A stretch of DNA of 64,000 nt from CAVVZJ01 sp963752755 (GCA_963752755.1 CAVVZJ010000022.1:1-64000), one strand, 5' to 3'. Shown: positions 18,129-27,620, numbered from the stretch's first letter. Numbers and translations: made by a program. The notes: generated from the sequence alone by a model not told the origin.

Positions 18129-18503
18129 ATGGACGGGAGAGATCCGTTGACGGGGCGGATCATCGAGGCGGCCATGAGGGTGCATTCGGCGCTGGGGCCG
18201 GGTTTGCTGGAAAGCGCGTATGAAGCGTGCCTCGTCTATGAGTTGCGGAAGGCTGGGTTTCGGGTCGAGGCGCAAGTGCCGCTGCCGGTGGTCTATGAGG
18301 ATGTGCGGCTCGATGCGGGATACCGGCTGGACCTGGTGGTCGAGGGGCGGGTGATCGTGGAACTCAAGGCGGTGGAGGCCATCGCCCCGATCCACCAGGC
18401 CCAACTCCTCTGGTATCTCAAGCTGAGCGGGTTGAAGGTCGGACTGTTGATCAACTTCCACGTTGTCCACCTGCGGGATGGGATCGAGAGGATGGTGAAT
18501 TGA
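18129..18503 (+). CDS. GxxExxY family protein (PD-(D/E)XK nuclease-like)
   Basis: 124 residues from ATG 18129. It matches the GxxExxY family throughout: MRVHSALGPGLLESAYEACLVYELRKAGFRVEAQVPLPVVYE, then YRLDLVVEGRVIVELKAV with the Asp...Glu-x-Lys arrangement of PD-(D/E)XK nucleases, and HQAQLLWYLKLSGLKVGLLINF. The family is widespread in planctomycetes and cyanobacteria, often beside CACAGAG repeats as here; its biological role is not established. The gene lies 35 bases after the methylase fragment and upstream of a perfect hairpin. Confidence 0.88.
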   Translation: MDGRDPLTGRIIEAAMRVHSALGPGLLESAYEACLVYELRKAGFRVEAQVPLPVVYEDVRLDAGYRLDLVVEGRVIVELKAVEAIAPIHQAQLLWYLKLSGLKVGLLINFHVVHLRDGIERMVN

Positions 18504-18510
18504 GGGGGAC

Positions 18511-18596
18511 GATTCACCACAGAGGACACAGGGGACGCAGAGAAGAAAATCCACGAGAATCTTCCTCTGCGTCCCCTGTGTCCTCTGTGGTGAATC
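18511..18596. repeat. Perfect 32-bp inverted repeat (hairpin element)
   Basis: Arm 18511-18542 (GATTCACCACAGAGGACACA...) is the exact reverse complement of 18565-18596, with a 22-base loop. It is the complete form of the repeat seen as single arms at 17440 and 18101. It lies 8 bases after the GxxExxY stop, so on RNA it could also end or stabilise the transcript. Confidence 0.92.
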
Positions 18597-18671
18597 CTCT
18601 CGATTTGAACGGGCCCGAGAAATCGCGGATGATGGGAGGAACGGGACATCGAGGCATGGGGAGGAGTGACG

Positions 18672-18980
18672 ATGGCGAGCGTGTCCATCGAGATGCCGGA
18701 GGGGGTTTTCTCGGCGCTGCACCGCACGCCCGAGGAATTCGCGAAGGAGATGCGGCTCGCGGCGGCGATCCACTGGTACAGTCGCGGCGAGATCTCGCAG
18801 GGCCGGGGGGCGGAAATTGCGGGGCTGAGCCGTCGCGAGTTCCTGGAGGCCCTCCACCGGGCCGAGGTGCCGGCCTGCCAGGTGACGATCGAGGAGCTGA
18901 AGGAGGAAGTCGAGCGTGATCTCCAGGCGCGTCGTGAACGCCTCGCCGCTGATCCTCCTGGCCAAGGTGGGGCACCTTGA
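18672..18980 (+). CDS. UPF0175 family antitoxin-like protein
   Basis: 102 residues from ATG 18672 (GTG 18666 is alternative) after a GAGGAG ribosome site. It has the UPF0175/COG2886 pattern: a short strand (SVSIEMPEGVF), EEFAKEMRLAAAIHWYSRGEISQGRGAEIAGLSRREFLEALHRAEV forming a helix-turn-helix, and a short charged tail. These small DNA-binding proteins are usually encoded directly before a DUF3368 PIN-like protein and are considered antitoxins. Here the next gene overlaps by 65 bases. Confidence 0.85.
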   Translation: MASVSIEMPEGVFSALHRTPEEFAKEMRLAAAIHWYSRGEISQGRGAEIAGLSRREFLEALHRAEVPACQVTIEELKEEVERDLQARRERLAADPPGQGGAP

Positions 18981-19401
18981 ACTGCTGCGGGTTGGCGGGT
19001 TCGAGGTCTGGGTGCCCGACGCGGTGATTGCCGAGGTGGAGGGCCACGGGTCTGACGATCCGGCCGCCGCCGCCGTCCGCGCGGCCACCTGGCTCCAGAT
19101 CGTGCCGACGCCGACGATCCCCGAGCGGGTCGGGGCCTGGAGCCTCGGGGCCGGCGAGTCGGCCGTGCTGGCGGTCGCGCTGGAGACGCTCGATTGCGAG
19201 TCGTTCCTCGACGATCGGGGCGCTCGGCGGTGTGCCGCCGTCCTCGGCCTCCCCGCTCGCGGCACGGTCGGGCTCGTCCTCGCCGGGAAGGCCGCCGGCG
19301 CGATCCCCGCCGCCCGGCCCGTCCTGGAGGAACTGCTCCGCGTCGGGATGTACCTGCCGCCGGAGTTCGCGGACGAGGCGTTGAGGCTGGTCGGCGAGTA
19401 G
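18916..19401 (+). CDS. DUF3368 PIN-like toxin candidate
   Basis: 161 residues from GTG 18916, inside the 3' end of the antitoxin-like gene. VVNASPLILLAKVGHLELL carries the first conserved Asn/Ser-Pro-Leu element of the DUF3368/COG2405 PIN-like group; VWVPDAVIAEVEGHG, LGAGESAVLAVALE and CESFLDDRGARRCAAVLGLPARGTVGLVL supply the conserved Glu and two Asp residues of a metal-dependent RNase site. The family is paired with UPF0175 in toxin-antitoxin-like loci, probably cutting RNA. Start choice rests on the family's usual VVNASPL opening. Confidence 0.83.
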   Translation: MISRRVVNASPLILLAKVGHLELLRVGGFEVWVPDAVIAEVEGHGSDDPAAAAVRAATWLQIVPTPTIPERVGAWSLGAGESAVLAVALETLDCESFLDDRGARRCAAVLGLPARGTVGLVLAGKAAGAIPAARPVLEELLRVGMYLPPEFADEALRLVGE

Positions 19402-19521
19402 GTGAGGCCGGGGGAGAGGAAGAAATCCGAGTGTCACGCCCAGAGGCTTGAACGAGTGTGAGTTAAAATGCATGATAGAGCGTCGCTGACGACCTCTAGG
19501 GAAGCGTAATTAGGTATCTGC

Positions 19522-22500
19522 ATGGCGATCTCTCTAGCCGACCGCATCGAAGAGTGGCGCGGTCAACTGCTCGACACCTCCAAGCGCAATCGGCTGATTA
19601 GCCTGAACCTGGGCCGCACCGGCGCGGTCAAGCTCGTCCATCCCGGCGCGGATCGGCTCTGGTCCCGGCTCGTGGGCGAGGGGCTGGGGATGAGCTTCCC
19701 CTACAAGCGCGACCTGGTCGGGTTCCCCACGGAGAACGGAGAGGCGGCCGGCGGGCTGGAATTCTCCCTGCTCGATGCGGAGGACGAGCCGAAAGGGGCG
19801 GTCGAGCGGATCGACCTCCGGCAGTGCCTGGAGTCGCCACGCCTTGAGGACGGCCACATCCTGACAGACCTGGCGGACAAGACGCTCAAGGCTCGCCTGG
19901 GTCGCATGGCACTGAACGCCAGGACCTCGATGACCGAGCAGGGCGTCCCGACGCTCTACCTGAGCTTCGGTCTGCTCAAGTGGTTCGAGTCGCCCGACAG
20001 CCGGGTCGAGATCTACTCGCCGCTGATCCTCTTCCCCGTCGAGCTGGAGCGGGAGGATATCGAGTCGCCCTGGGAGATCAAGCTCCAGGACGAGGAGATG
20101 ATGCTCAACCACTCCCTCGTCCAGTTGATGGGCCAGGACTTCGCGATCCGCTTCCCCGAGCCCCCCGAGCCCGACAAGGAGGAGGACTCGGCCCGCTGGC
20201 GCCTGCGGTACTTCGCCGCCGTCCAGAACGCCATCCGCAACCAGAAAACCTGGGAGATCCTGGACGATTGCACGCTGGGCACGTTCAGCTTCCAGAAGAT
20301 CGCGATGTGGGACGACCTGGGGAAGAACCAGGATCAGGTCCTCGAACACGACATCTGCCGGGCGGTCGCGGGCGATCAGGCCGTCCGCCTGAGCATGCCC
20401 GAGGGACTGCCGAAGGCCGAGGAGCTGGATACGGCGACGCATCCCGCGACGACGTATCACATCCTCGACTCGGACAGCAGCCAGCACGAGGCGATCGAGG
20501 CGGCCAAGCGGGGGGCGAATCTCGTCATCGACGGTCCGCCGGGGACGGGGAAGTCGCAGACGATCGCCAACCTGATCGCCGAGTTCCTGGCGGCGGGCCA
20601 GACCGTCCTCTTCGTGAGCGAGAAGTCGGCCGCGCTGGAGGTCGTCAAGCGGCGCCTCGACAAGAAGCGCCTCGGCGACTTCTGCCTGGAGTGCCACAGT
20701 TACAAGGCGAACAAGAAGCAGGTGATCGATGAGTTGGGGCGTTGCCTGAACCTCCCGGCCGAGAGCTACCGCGACCAGTCCGAGGACTTGGAGCGGCTCT
20801 TCGAGGGCCGCGAGGCGTTGAACGCCTATGTACGGGCGTTGCACGCCCCACGCCCTCCGCTCGGGCTGACCGCGTTCCAGGCCCACGGGCGATTGGCCGC
20901 CCTCGCGACGGCCGAGACGACGAATTGCCCCGTGCCGGACGTGGCGGGGATGACCCGAGATCGGCTCCGCCGGCTCGAAGACCTGCTGGACAAGCTGGCG
21001 GACTGTCGTGATGTGATCCGCGACCACGCCACACACCCCTGGCGAGGCATCCGGCGCACGGGCAACACGCTGAACCTCGTGGCCGACATCGAGAACCTCT
21101 TCGGCCGGCTCGCGCAGGTCCTGACCCAGATCCGGGACTCCGCCCCGCTGCTGGCCGAACTCGGGTTCCTCGGGGACGAGGCGAGCGTGCCGGACTGGAT
21201 CGATGCCGTGGAGGTGGCCAGGGAAACGCCGGGCTTCCCTCTCATCCCGGCGGAGTGGTTCGAAGGGCCGACCCGCCAGATCGCGGAGGGATACATCCGC
21301 CTGGATGAGGTGACACGGGCGTACCGGCAGGCTCGCGAATCGCTGCCCGAGTTCTCCGAAGAGGCGGTCCACCGGCTCGACAGCGGGACGCTGAAGCGGC
21401 TTGATCCCTCGTCCTTTGACGGCGAGTCGGGCCTCCTGCCGCACGATCGCACCGCCGTCCGCACCCTCCGGGCCCATCTCCAGGGGATCGTCCCAGAGCT
21501 TCGGCGGCTGGCTGAGCTGTCCCAGGCGACGAACGAGGCATTGGATCGGGTCCTGAACGTCCTGGGCGTGAAGCCTCGGCCGCTCCTGGTGCGGGGTCTC
21601 GGCAAGGTCCAGGAGCTGCTGGGCTTGGTCGGCCAGGTCGCCCCGATCCGCCGTGCGTGGCTCGACGCGCAGAAGCGCCAGGAGATCCAGAAGGTCATCG
21701 ATCGGTGCCGCGAGGAAGAGGGCCGCAAAGGCGAGGTCCGCCTGGCGCTCATCGATAGGCTCTCGCCGAGGGCGTTCGACGCGGAGTATGAGCCCCTCGC
21801 CCGTCGATGCAATGCCTACCGAGTTGGCTGGAAGCGACTGCTGCCGGGCTGGTGGAAGCTGCGAGGCCAGATCGCCGGCCTCTACGCGAAGGGCGCCCCT
21901 CAGACCACGCAACTCCTCGCGGACATGCAGGAGTTGAACGAGTACCACGGGAGGCTCTCCTACGTCCGCGAGGTGAGGAGGCAGTACGCCGATCAGCTCG
22001 TCTTTCGGGTCGATGGCGAGCCCGCCTGGGATCAGACCTCCGAGGCACTGAAGGTGTGCGAGCAATTCGATCCGCTCTTGCGCGTCTTCCCGGAGCTGAA
22101 GGATGTGATGCTCGATCCGAATCGGATCGATCGTGACGCGCTGCGGTCTGCCCTGGACGAGATGACGGGACGCTATCGGGCCTTCCGCGAGGCCGCCGAG
22201 CCCGTCTCGCGGCAGTTCGACCTGGCGAGCGTGCTCAACAAGGAGGGCAAGCGTTCGAAGATGACCGCGACCGACTTCGCCGAGTGGCTGGGCGGACGGT
22301 CGCAAGCCTTGGCCGACCAACTCGCGATTCTTGATGAGGTCGCCGGGCTCATCAAGCCGGCCGAGGATGTCGCGATTGCCGAACTCCCCTCCCGGTTGGC
22401 TGCGATCAAGACGCTCCGGCGGCAGTCTGCCGAGGTGGATCGGGTCTCCGCCATCCTGGGGCTACCTCCGGGGGGACGAGAGGCTCGCGACCGCGATTGG

Positions 22501-24903
22501 TCGGACTTGCGGCAGAAGGCCGAGTGGACACGAGGCTTCCTCGACAAGCACGCCGATAGGCCGGCCGCATCCCTGATCCGCGCGGCGACGCAACCGGAGA
22601 TCCGCGACGCGCTCGTTGAGGCAGTCCGTCGGAATGTTTCGGCCTGTTCCGATGATTTCCTCCAGAGCTGGGACGATCTGACCCTTCTCTTCGACCCCGA
22701 CCAACCTGTCTCGACGGGCGTCCGAATCGGGCGTGACCCGATCCCCTCCGTCCTCGGATGGGCCGAGGCAAGGCGGGGCGATGCCAACTGGGTCCAGGAG
22801 TGGGTCAGGTTCTGCGAGATCCGCGAGCCGATCGTCCAGGCCGGGCTCACCCCGCTCCTGGCCGAGTTGCTGGAGGGCAAGCTCGGCGTGGAGGACGCGA
22901 AGGGCGCATTCCAGGCTCGGTTCTATCGCTCCTGGCTCGACTGGGTTTACGAGCAAGATCCGACCCTGCGACGCTTCGCGGCCGATCCCCATGAGCGGCA
23001 GATCGCGGACTTCCGCAAGCTGGATCAGGATGCGATCCGCCGGTCCTACACGAGGATTCGGGAGACGCTGCTGAGCGACCCCGCACGCCCTCGGGCCATG
23101 TCGCTCGACGCGCCCAGCACCTCGGAACTGGGCACGCTCCTGCGCGAGGTCAACAAGAAGAAGCGGCATCTCGCGTTGCGCCTGCTCTTCTCGCGTATCC
23201 CGACGGTCCTGCTCCGGCTCAAGCCCTGCCTGATGATGAGCCCGCTGGCCGTGAGCACGTACCTGAACACGCGGGAGATCCGGTTCGATGTCGTGATCTT
23301 CGACGAAGCCTCGCAGGTCCGGCCCTACGACGCGATCAGCGCGATCTATCGGGGCAAGCAGCTCATCGTCGCTGGCGACCAGAAGCAGTTGCCGCCGACG
23401 ACCTTCTTCGACCGGACGGCGTCGGACGACGGCACCTCAAGCGACGGCGATGAGGTCGAAGAGACCCTGGAGGATTTCGAGAGCATCCTCGATGTCTGTT
23501 GCACGTTGGGGCTGGCCCGGCGCCGCCTCCGCTGGCACTACCGGAGCCGCCGCGAGCCGTTGATCGCGTTCTCCAACCGGCACTTCTACGACAACGATCT
23601 GGTCACGTTCCCCAGCGTGCTCGACACCGGGGAGACGCCGGCCGTCCGGTTCGAGTATCTCGCCGACGGCCGGTGGAAGTCGGGCACGAGCGGCGGGTTC
23701 AACGCGGTCGAGGCTCGCGGGACGGCCGAGCTAGTGATGGAGCATTTCCGGTCCAATCCCGACCAGAGCCTGGGAGTCATCGCATTCAGCCAGCGACAGC
23801 AGATGGCGATCCTCGACGAGCTGGAACGGCTGAGGCGCGCGGACTCCGCGATGGAGGAGTTCTTCGGCGAGGATCGGGAAGAGCCGTTCTTCGTCAAGAA
23901 CCTGGAGAACGTCCAGGGCGACGAGCGCGACGTGATCTTTCTGAGCATCGGCTACGGCCCCGATGAGAACGGGCGGGTGGCCATGCGATTCGGCCCGCTG
24001 AACCGCCAGGGGGGCCAGCGGCGGCTCAACGTCGCGGTCACGCGGGCACGCTCTTCGATGACGGTGGTCAGCTCCTCGCGGTCGCACGACATCGACCTGT
24101 CGCGGACGAGCGCCGTCGGGCCCAAGCTCCTGCGAGCCTACCTCGACTTCGCGGAACGCGGCGTGTCCGCCCTGGGCTCGGAGGTGACTCAGGTCGATGA
24201 GCACGACTTCGACTCCCCATTCGAGAAGGAGGTCGCGGCGGCCCTCCAGGAACGCGGTCTGGAGGTGCGCGGGCAGGTCGGATGCAGCGGGTTTCGGATC
24301 GACCTCGCCCTGGTGGACCCGAGGAACCCCGGCCGATTCGTGCTGGGGATCGAATGCGACGGGGCGACCTACCACAGCTCGGCGACGGCGCGGGACCGCG
24401 ATCGGCTGCGGCAGGAGGTCCTCGAATCGCTGGGATGGCAGTTCGTCCGCATCTGGTCAACGGATTGGGTGAGGGACCCTCGATCCCAAATGGATCGGGT
24501 CGTCGCTGCCTACGAGCAGTGCCTCGCGCGACAGCCCGACGCTTTCGACTCGGTCCGGGACACCGTCGGGTCGGAGCCGCCTCCGGACGAACTCCCCATT
24601 AACACGACCCGGAATGGGTCCCAGAGCCCCGAGGTTCCTTCGATACAGTATCAGAGGATCGAGGACGCGCCGGACTCGGTGATCGAGGGATTCATCATCT
24701 CCACGCTGGGGAACTTCGGCGTCACGGAAGAGGCGGATCTGACCGTGGCCGTGGCGCGGCAGTTGGGCTTCCAACGCACGGGGGCCAAGATCCGGGCTCG
24801 GATCGCAGCATGTGTCGAACGACTCGTCAATCGGCAGAAGATCAGCAGGACGGAGAACAACGCCCTTCGGGTCGGCGCGGATTCGGGATTCAATCTCGCC
24901 TGA
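19522..24903 (+). CDS. DUF4011 helicase with Vsr-like endonuclease and DUF3320 (defence-type)
   Basis: 1793 residues from ATG 19522. Residues 1-50 (RIEEWRGQLLDTSKRNRLISLNLGR) mark DUF4011. The superfamily I helicase core shows Walker A GPPGTGKSQT near 338, VVIFDEASQV (motif II) near 1260, DQKQLPPTTFF (motif III), WHYRSRREPLIAFSN (motif IV), LENVQGDERDVIFLSIGYG (motif V) and NVAVTRARSSMTVVSS (motif VI), as in COG1112 DNA2-like enzymes. From about 1565 a Vsr/PD-(D/E)XK endonuclease follows (FRIDLALVDPRN, LGIECDGATYHSS, LGWQFVRIWSTDW). The last 90 residues match DUF3320. Related giant helicase-nucleases are antiviral proteins; here it stands alone after a toxin-antitoxin-like pair and appears intact. 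Substrate (DNA or RNA) is not known. Confidence 0.9.
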   Translation: MAISLADRIEEWRGQLLDTSKRNRLISLNLGRTGAVKLVHPGADRLWSRLVGEGLGMSFPYKRDLVGFPTENGEAAGGLEFSLLDAEDEPKGAVERIDLRQCLESPRLEDGHILTDLADKTLKARLGRMALNARTSMTEQGVPTLYLSFGLLKWFESPDSRVEIYSPLILFPVELEREDIESPWEIKLQDEEMMLNHSLVQLMGQDFAIRFPEPPEPDKEEDSARWRLRYFAAVQNAIRNQKTWEILDDCTLGTFSFQKIAMWDDLGKNQDQVLEHDICRAVAGDQAVRLSMPEGLPKAEELDTATHPATTYHILDSDSSQHEAIEAAKRGANLVIDGPPGTGKSQTIANLIAEFLAAGQTVLFVSEKSAALEVVKRRLDKKRLGDFCLECHSYKANKKQVIDELGRCLNLPAESYRDQSEDLERLFEGREALNAYVRALHAPRPPLGLTAFQAHGRLAALATAETTNCPVPDVAGMTRDRLRRLEDLLDKLADCRDVIRDHATHPWRGIRRTGNTLNLVADIENLFGRLAQVLTQIRDSAPLLAELGFLGDEASVPDWIDAVEVARETPGFPLIPAEWFEGPTRQIAEGYIRLDEVTRAYRQARESLPEFSEEAVHRLDSGTLKRLDPSSFDGESGLLPHDRTAVRTLRAHLQGIVPELRRLAELSQATNEALDRVLNVLGVKPRPLLVRGLGKVQELLGLVGQVAPIRRAWLDAQKRQEIQKVIDRCREEEGRKGEVRLALIDRLSPRAFDAEYEPLARRCNAYRVGWKRLLPGWWKLRGQIAGLYAKGAPQTTQLLADMQELNEYHGRLSYVREVRRQYADQLVFRVDGEPAWDQTSEALKVCEQFDPLLRVFPELKDVMLDPNRIDRDALRSALDEMTGRYRAFREAAEPVSRQFDLASVLNKEGKRSKMTATDFAEWLGGRSQALADQLAILDEVAGLIKPAEDVAIAELPSRLAAIKTLRRQSAEVDRVSAILGLPPGGREARDRDWSDLRQKAEWTRGFLDKHADRPAASLIRAATQPEIRDALVEAVRRNVSACSDDFLQSWDDLTLLFDPDQPVSTGVRIGRDPIPSVLGWAEARRGDANWVQEWVRFCEIREPIVQAGLTPLLAELLEGKLGVEDAKGAFQARFYRSWLDWVYEQDPTLRRFAADPHERQIADFRKLDQDAIRRSYTRIRETLLSDPARPRAMSLDAPSTSELGTLLREVNKKKRHLALRLLFSRIPTVLLRLKPCLMMSPLAVSTYLNTREIRFDVVIFDEASQVRPYDAISAIYRGKQLIVAGDQKQLPPTTFFDRTASDDGTSSDGDEVEETLEDFESILDVCCTLGLARRRLRWHYRSRREPLIAFSNRHFYDNDLVTFPSVLDTGETPAVRFEYLADGRWKSGTSGGFNAVEARGTAELVMEHFRSNPDQSLGVIAFSQRQQMAILDELERLRRADSAMEEFFGEDREEPFFVKNLENVQGDERDVIFLSIGYGPDENGRVAMRFGPLNRQGGQRRLNVAVTRARSSMTVVSSSRSHDIDLSRTSAVGPKLLRAYLDFAERGVSALGSEVTQVDEHDFDSPFEKEVAAALQERGLEVRGQVGCSGFRIDLALVDPRNPGRFVLGIECDGATYHSSATARDRDRLRQEVLESLGWQFVRIWSTDWVRDPRSQMDRVVAAYEQCLARQPDAFDSVRDTVGSEPPPDELPINTTRNGSQSPEVPSIQYQRIEDAPDSVIEGFIISTLGNFGVTEEADLTVAVARQLGFQRTGAKIRARIAACVERLVNRQKISRTENNALRVGADSGFNLA

Positions 24904-24941
24904 TTCAATCACGGGAGTAGAACGCAACTCCGCTCCGGTTG

Positions 24942-26414
24942 CAGGGCTTTGAAGGTGGAGCGATCGGTCTGTTAAGGTGCTGTCACACCGGGAGATAGTG
25001 CAATTCCAGGGAGGCGGCACCATGGTCCTCGGCGAGATCTTCGAGCGGTTCGCCCGGCAGAGCCCCATCACCGTCATGGCCCGTGCCGCCCTGGAGCACG
25101 CCCTCGCACCCGAGGCCATCGACGCCCTCTTCGAGCACACCGCACAGCGGCAATACACCCGCACCCTCCTGTTCTCCTCGGTCGTGGACCTGATGGCCCC
25201 CGTCGTCGCCCAGATCCAGCCCGCCGTGAACGCCGCCTACCGGGCCAGGGCCGAGACGCTCGGCGTCTCGATCAAGGCCGTCTACGACAAGCTCGACCGC
25301 ACCGAGCCGGGCGTCTCGGCGGAACTCGTCCGGCACACGGCCCGGACCCTCGGGCCGGTCATCGCCGCCATGGGCGGCGAACGGGCGGCCTGGCTGCCGG
25401 GCTACCGGGTCAAGGTCCTCGACGGCAATCACCTGGCCGGGACCCAGCACCGGCTCAAGGAGCTCCGCACCACCGGAGCGGGCGCCCTGCCGGGGAAGAC
25501 CCTGGTGGTGCTCGACCCGCAGGCGATGCTCGTCACCGACGTGTTCTGCTGCGAGGACGGACACGCCCAGGAACGGTCGCTGCTGGATCAGGTCCTGGAG
25601 ACGATCCGACCCGCAGAGGTGGGGATCGCCGACCGCAACTTCTGCACGACCGGGTTCCTCTTCGGGATCGCCCGCCGGGACGGCTCCTTCGTGATCCGCC
25701 AGCACGGGGCCACCCTCTTCATCGAGGGGATGGACCAGCGGCGGTCCTGCGGGCGGTCCGAGACCGGGGCCGTGTTCGAGCAGGAGTTGCGGCTCGGTGA
25801 CGGCGAGGGCGGGACGATGACGGTGCGTCGGATCACCGTCGAGTTGGACACGCCGACCCGTGACGGCGAGACCGAGGTCCACATCCTAACGAACCTCCCC
25901 ACCGAGGTCGCCGATGCCCTTGCCATTGCCAACCTGTACCGCCGCCGCTGGAGTGTGGAGGCCGCCTTCGGCGAGTTGGCGACCTGCCTCAACGGCGAGA
26001 TCGCCACGCTGGGCTATCCGAAGGCGGCCCTGCTCGCCTTCTGCGTGGCGTTGGTCTCGTAGAACGTGATGAGCGTGGTCAAGGCGGCGTTGCGTTCGGT
26101 CCACGGCGAGGCCGCCGTGGAGGGGGTGTCGTTCTCCTACCTGGCGGACGAGGTGAGCGGGACGCATCGGGGGATGATGATCGCCATCCCGGAGGACGAG
26201 TGGGCGGTGTTCCACGGCCTGACGGCGGCGGCGTTCGGGAGGCTCCTTCTGGAGCTTGCCGCCGGGGTCCGCCTGGCGGCCTACCGCAAGCAGGTTCGTG
26301 GGCCGAAGCGGGCGCAGCCGAAGCGGGAGAGCGGAGCGAAGGTCAAGCACGTCTCCACGGCGAAGCTGTTGGAGGAGAGGAAGGGGAGTACATAACTCCA
26401 CCTTCAAAGCCCTG
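24942..26414 (+). mobile_element. IS4-type insertion sequence
   Basis: 1473 bp with perfect 19-bp inverted ends (CAGGGCTTTGAAGGTGGAG). One transposase gene fills it, interrupted by an in-frame TAG. No target duplication is obvious at the flanks. The element inserted just downstream of the helicase-nuclease gene. Confidence 0.85.
25022..26395 (+). pseudogene. IS4-family transposase with in-frame amber stop
   Basis: ATG 25022 follows an AGGGAGG ribosome site. The protein has the DDE layout of IS4: VKVLDGNHLAGTQ (first Asp), EVGIADRNFCTTGFLF (second Asp) and the IS4 signature YRRRWSVEAAFGEL (Glu). Translation stops at TAG 26060-26062 after CVALVS, yet the same frame continues with NVMSVVKAALRSVHGEAAVEG to GST at 26395, a normal IS4 C-terminus in which a Tyr codon (SYNV) is expected. 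One substitution therefore truncated it by about 110 residues. Confidence 0.85.
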
Positions 26415-26457
26415 GGATGCGTTCTCATCCGACCCGAAGAAATAGAAGGGTACGTCA

Positions 26458-26631
26458 ATGAGTTCAATCGCCAAGTCAATCCCGGCTGACTGTACTCCCT
26501 CCGAGTTGATGATCCCAGCCGGAGGTATCCTGCGCTTGGTCCTCAACGACGAAGGGATTGATCCGGCTGACCCCTACTCCCAGGAGCGGGTCATCGCGAT
26601 CGTCCAGCGTGAGATCGCAAGGTTGACTTGA
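26458..26631 (+). CDS. Small hypothetical protein (57 residues)
   Basis: ATG 26458, preceded by AGAAGGG, opens MSSIAKSIPADCTPSELMIPAGGILRLVLNDEGIDPADPYSQERVIAIVQREIARLT. Composition and codon use look protein-like: an amphipathic start, a PADPYS turn and a final helix. It lies 43 bases beyond the IS4 end; the IS may have displaced its promoter. No family recognised. Confidence 0.4.
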   Translation: MSSIAKSIPADCTPSELMIPAGGILRLVLNDEGIDPADPYSQERVIAIVQREIARLT

Positions 26632-26769
26632 GGCCCGCACAGAGACGAACCGCGCGAGCGGCCGCGTGGCGCTGAACACTCTCCTCGGTTGGATTGCAAG
26701 AGGCAGGATAGCGGAGGGGAGTACGACTCATCGAGGCCGAGGGCGTGTCCGCCATCTCGTTGCGTCGTC

Positions 26770-27198
26770 CTACACCCATCGGCGGCTGGACCTCGTGGGC
26801 AAGCTACCGAAGCCGGTCTCGGTCGGGGGCAGGCCGTGCTCCCGCATCAGCCGCTGGACCCGTTCCTGTGCCGTGCGGATGCCCTGGTGCCGCAGCCGGG
26901 CCCAGACCTTGCGATAGCCCTCGCCGTGGAACGTGCTCTCGGTCAGCACCCGCCGGATGTGGCCGACCAGCTCGTCATCGGAGCACGGCCCCAGCGGGCC
27001 CCGCTTCCTGGGCGCGGGCCGCTGCTCCGGAGCGATGGCCTCCCAGGCCTTGAGGTAATAGGCGGTGGACCGGAGCATGCCGAAGATCCGGCAGACCCGC
27101 TGCATCCCGCAGGGCGTGCCGGTGCCGGGGGAGGCGGAGTGACTCAACCGCTCCGCCTCCTCGACGCAAAAGGGCGACCGGCCTCCAGGTGCTGGCAC
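26770..27198 (-). pseudogene. IS3-family transposase orfB, N-terminal fragment
   Basis: Conserved segments are RVCRIFGMLRSTAYYLKAWE and the HTH_21 part DDELVGHIRRVLTESTFHGEGYRKVWARLRHQGIRTAQERVQRLMREHGL. After this the match ends and the rve/DDE catalytic domain is absent, so it cannot transpose. It overlaps orfA by 55 bases in another frame, as usual for IS3 elements that produce an OrfAB fusion by -1 slippage. Confidence 0.75.
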
Positions 27199-27479
27199 TT
27201 CTGGTCGAGCCGCTCGTTATCCATCGTGAGCTGGCCGACCTTGGCCTGCAGCCGGGCGATGACCTCGTCCCGGTCATCGGTCGGTCGGCTCTTCAGGGCC
27301 GCCGTGCCGCCGTCGAGGAAGGCATCCCGCCAGGAGGAGAGGGGGGCGGCGGTGACGCCGAGTTGCCGGGAGGTGGTCTCCAGGTCCTCGCCCCGCAAGA
27401 GGCGGAGGACGGCCTCGGTCTTCCGCTTGGCCGAGAACCGGCCTCGCTCGTTGCCGGCAGTCTTGGAGTTCGTGGTCAT
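27144..27479 (-). CDS. IS3-family transposase orfA (HTH protein)
   Basis: 111 residues from ATG 27479, 8 bases after AAAGGAG (GTG 27488 is an alternative). GRFSAKRKTEAVLRLLRGEDLETTSRQLGVTAAPLSSWRDAFLDGG is the helix-turn-helix that binds IS ends, followed by a leucine-rich coiled segment (DEVIARLQAKVGQLTMDNERLDQK). It is complete, but useless without orfB. Confidence 0.8.
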   Translation of the reverse strand: MTTNSKTAGNERGRFSAKRKTEAVLRLLRGEDLETTSRQLGVTAAPLSSWRDAFLDGGTAALKSRPTDDRDEVIARLQAKVGQLTMDNERLDQKCQHLEAGRPFASRRRSG

Positions 27480-27620
27480 CTCGGACACTCCTTTCAGGGT
27501 CTATATCGACCAGAAGAGTGTCCAGAGAAAACCTCAGGCTCAGGAGCCCGAGAGACGCCCGTGGCGACGTCACCCTCGACGTCGTCGCCAGCGTCCCCTG
27601 GGGCGAGCGACCTCAATAGT

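Larger units (their letters stand above)
26770..27523 (-). mobile_element. IS3-family element, truncated
   Basis: Read on the minus strand, the outer end starts near 27523 (TGGACACTCTTCTGGT), followed by orfA and the N-terminal third of orfB. The catalytic DDE part and the other end are missing, the break lying near 26770-26810. A decayed remnant. Confidence 0.7.

Noticed and set aside
19534..22320. 928-residue minus-strand frame opposite the helicase gene
   Set aside because: Antisense shadow; the plus strand carries all helicase motifs.
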